Source: Petrolisthes cinctipes (lineage: Eukaryota; Arthropoda; Malacostraca; Decapoda; Porcellanidae). Taken from it: 64,000 nucleotides of DNA. The DNA is taken from contig JAWQEG010000410.1 in NCBI GenBank assembly GCA_033782935.1, positions 186,001 through 250,000 on the forward strand. Reading direction: 5' to 3'. This document shows, in pieces, positions 61,883-64,000 of this stretch. Both the position numbers and the translations under genes were made by a program. The first letter of the stretch is position 1, and every line of letters starts with the position of its first letter. Under the pieces are notes generated by a model. It had not been told where the DNA came from and searched no databases. It was given only the letters and a program-made list of their open reading frames with translations.

Positions 61883-63997
61883 ATGCTCAAAATCGATATT
61901 TTGGGTGCCGAAAGTCGATATGTGCATGTATCTCCTGTACCCGTTTATGTCTCAAATTCAGACTTAAAACACCCGAATATTCGATATTTTTGTGTCCCAA
62001 AAGCCATCTGTACATGCATACTCCGTGTTAGAGTATTTTTAAAATACAGGCCTAAAACATGCTGAAAATCGATATTTTAGCTGCCCAAAGTCAATATGTG
62101 TATGCATCTTCTGTACCCGTTTATATCTCAAATTCAGGCTCAAAACACCCGAAAATTCGATATTTTTGGGTCCCAGAAGCGATCTGTACATGCCTACTCA
62201 GTGCTAGAATGTTTTCAAAATAGATGCTCAGAACATTCTAAAAATCGATATTTTGGGTGCCCAAAGTCGATATGTGCATGCATCTTCTGTACTCGTTTAT
62301 ATCTCAAATTCAGGCTCAAAACACCCAAAAATTCGATATTTTTGTGTCGCAGGAGCGATCTGTACGTGTCTATTCCGTGTTAGAGTATTTTAAAAATACA
62401 GGCCCAAAATATGCTCAAAATCGATATTTTGGGTGCCCAAAGTCGATATGTGCATGCATCTTCTGTACCCGTTTATATCTCAAATTCAGGCTCAAAACAC
62501 CCAAAAATTCCATATTTTTGGGTCCCAAAAGCGATCTGTACATATCTACTCTGTGTTAGAGTATTTTTAAAATAGAGGCCGAAAACATACTAAAAATCGA
62601 TATTTTAGTTGCCCAAAGTCGATATGTGCATCCATCTTCTATACCCGTTTATATCTCAAATTCAGGCTCAAAACACCCGAAAATTCAATATTTTTGGGTC
62701 CCTTAAGCGATCTGTACATGTCTACTCCGTGTTAGAGTATTTTTAAAATAGAGGCCCAAAACATACTAAAAATCGATATTTTAGGTGCCCAAAGTCATTA
62801 TGTGCATCCATCTTCTATACCCGTTTATATCTCAAATTTAGGCTCAAAACACCCAAAAATTCGATATTTTTGGGTCCCAAAAGCGATATGTACATGTCTA
62901 CTCAATGTTAGAGTATTTTTAAAATACAGGCCCAAAACATACTAAAAATCGATATTTTAGGTGCCCAAAGTCGATATGTGCATGCATCTTCTGTACCCGT
63001 TTATATCTCAAATTCAGGCTTAAAACACCCGAAAATTCAATATTTTTGGGTCCCTTAAGCGATCTGTACATGCATACTCAGTGCTAGAATGTTTTCAAAA
63101 TATAGGCTCAAAACATGCTAAAAATCGATATTTTACGTGTCCAAAGTCGATATGTGCATACATCTTTTGTACCCGTTTATATCCCAAATTCAACCTCAAA
63201 ACACCCGAAAATTCGATATTTTTTGGTTCACAGAAGCAATCTGTACATATCTACTCAATGAAAGAATATTTTCAAAATATAGGCCCAAAACAAGCTAAAA
63301 ATCGATATTATAGGTGCCCAATGTCGATATGTGAATGCATATGCTGTACCCGTTTATATCTCAAATTTAGGCTCAAAACACCCGAAAATTCGATATTTTT
63401 GGGTCCAAGAAGTGATCTGTACATGCCTACTCAGTCCTAGAATATTTTCAAAATATAGGGTCAAAACATGCTAAAAATCGATATTTTATGTGTCCCAAGT
63501 CAATATGTGTATGCATCTTCTGTACCCGTTTATATCCCAAATTCAGGCTCAAAACACCCGAAAATTCAATATTTTTGTGTCCCAGAAGCGATCTGTACAT
63601 GCATACTCCGTGTTAGAGTGTTCTTTTAAAATGCAAGCCCAAAACATGCTGAAAATTGATATGTTAGGTGCACAAAGTCAATATGTGTATGCATTCTCTG
63701 TACCCGGTTATATCTCAAATTCAGGCTCAAAACACCCGAAAATTCAATATTTTTGGGTCCCAGAAGCGATCTGTACATGCCTACTCAGTGCTAGAATGTT
63801 TTCAAAATAGAGGCTCAGAACATGCTAAAAAATCGATATTTTGGGTGCCCAAAGTCGATATGTGCATGCATCTTCTGTACCCGTTTATATCTCAAATTCA
63901 GGCTCAAAACACCCAAAAATTCGATATTTTTGTGTGCCAGGAGCGATCTGTACGTGTCTATTCCGTGTTAGAGTATTTTAAAAATACAGGCCCAAAA
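61883..63997 (+). repeat. Right copy of the 4,052-bp duplication
   Basis: In register with 57,831-59,945. Example differences are ATATCTCAAATTC for ATATCTGAAATTC near 62,125, TTCTTTTAAAATG for TTTTTTTAAAATG near 63,622, and one extra A at 63,826. The window ends three bases later, so how far the duplication continues is unknown. Confidence 0.83.
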
Positions 63998-64000
63998 TAT

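Larger units (their letters stand above)
1..64000 (+). repeat. Continuous tandem satellite array, ~176-bp monomer, ~363 copies
   Basis: The same unit recurs every 175-178 bp from the first to the last base. Landmarks such as ATCGATATTTT, TGCATGCATCTTCTGTACCC and GCGATCTGTACATGCC come back once per unit, always in the + orientation. From the unit starting at 137 to the one starting at 63646 there are 361 steps, an average of 175.9 bp. No unique DNA, transposon remnant or inversion was found, so every stretch without a gene here is satellite. Arrays of nucleosome-length monomers organised into higher-order repeats are typical of eukaryotic centromeric and pericentromeric heterochromatin. Assigning this array to a centromere is inference, since no protein-binding data are available. 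The satellite family is not one I recognise. Confidence 0.98.

Noticed and set aside
1..64000. CRISPR array
   Set aside because: Repeats are contiguous, with no unique spacers and far too long a unit. The content is a eukaryotic type of satellite.
1..64000. Naming a known satellite family or species
   Set aside because: The monomer does not match any consensus I can recall with confidence. A database search of the 176-bp consensus would decide; none could be run here.

Overview
The whole 64 kb window is one uninterrupted tandem satellite array. A unit of about 176 bp (about 39% GC in the reference copy at 7709-7884) repeats head to tail, always on the + strand, roughly 363-364 times. I found no protein-coding gene, RNA gene, transposable element, unique spacer, inversion or array edge. 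Open reading frames occur only because the monomer carries few stops. They are periodic by-products of the repeat, and I call none of them genes.

Organism: a eukaryote, from a large heterochromatic block such as a centromere, pericentromere or knob. The monomer length is in the nucleosomal range typical of centromeric satellites. The recurrent variants among copies are mostly CG to CA/TG transitions, as expected where cytosine is methylated in the germline. That fits plants or vertebrates, and I lean towards a plant. I do not recognise the satellite family and assign no species.

Monomer structure: 176 bp is two directly repeated 88-bp halves, A and B. In the reference copy they align without gaps at 59 of 88 positions, so the unit is an old dimer. 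Each monomer carries four short dyads: AAAAT-CGAT-ATTTT, TGCATGCA, CCCGAAAA...TTTTTGGG and TATTTT-C-AAAATA.

Layout. (1) 1-11,195: an 8-monomer higher-order repeat (HOR; order a b c d e g h f, 1,407-1,408 bp) with shortened and hybrid copies, interrupted at 3,657-5,770 by divergent monomers. (2) 11,196-17,215: mostly divergent monomers, with a second copy of the 3.8-4.8 kb segment and an island of the 8-mer family at 14,397-15,275. (3) 17,216-27,410: two adjacent, nearly identical copies of a very long HOR (28 and 30 monomers), and the start of a third. (4) 27,761-32,512: 10- and 13-monomer blocks. (5) 32,513-40,250: divergent monomers with local 5- and 6-monomer duplications. (6) about 41,000-53,606: a 15-monomer HOR (2,637 bp) with one 7-monomer short copy. 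(7) 53,607-64,000: an 8-monomer HOR (1,408 bp), a 6-monomer HOR and a 4,052-bp duplication that runs off the window end.

The interest lies in array evolution: nested HORs, hybrid monomers that record unequal exchange and conversion, and subfamilies that replace each other along the array. Divergence and layout were read by eye; block edges are good to about one monomer unless a base position is argued.
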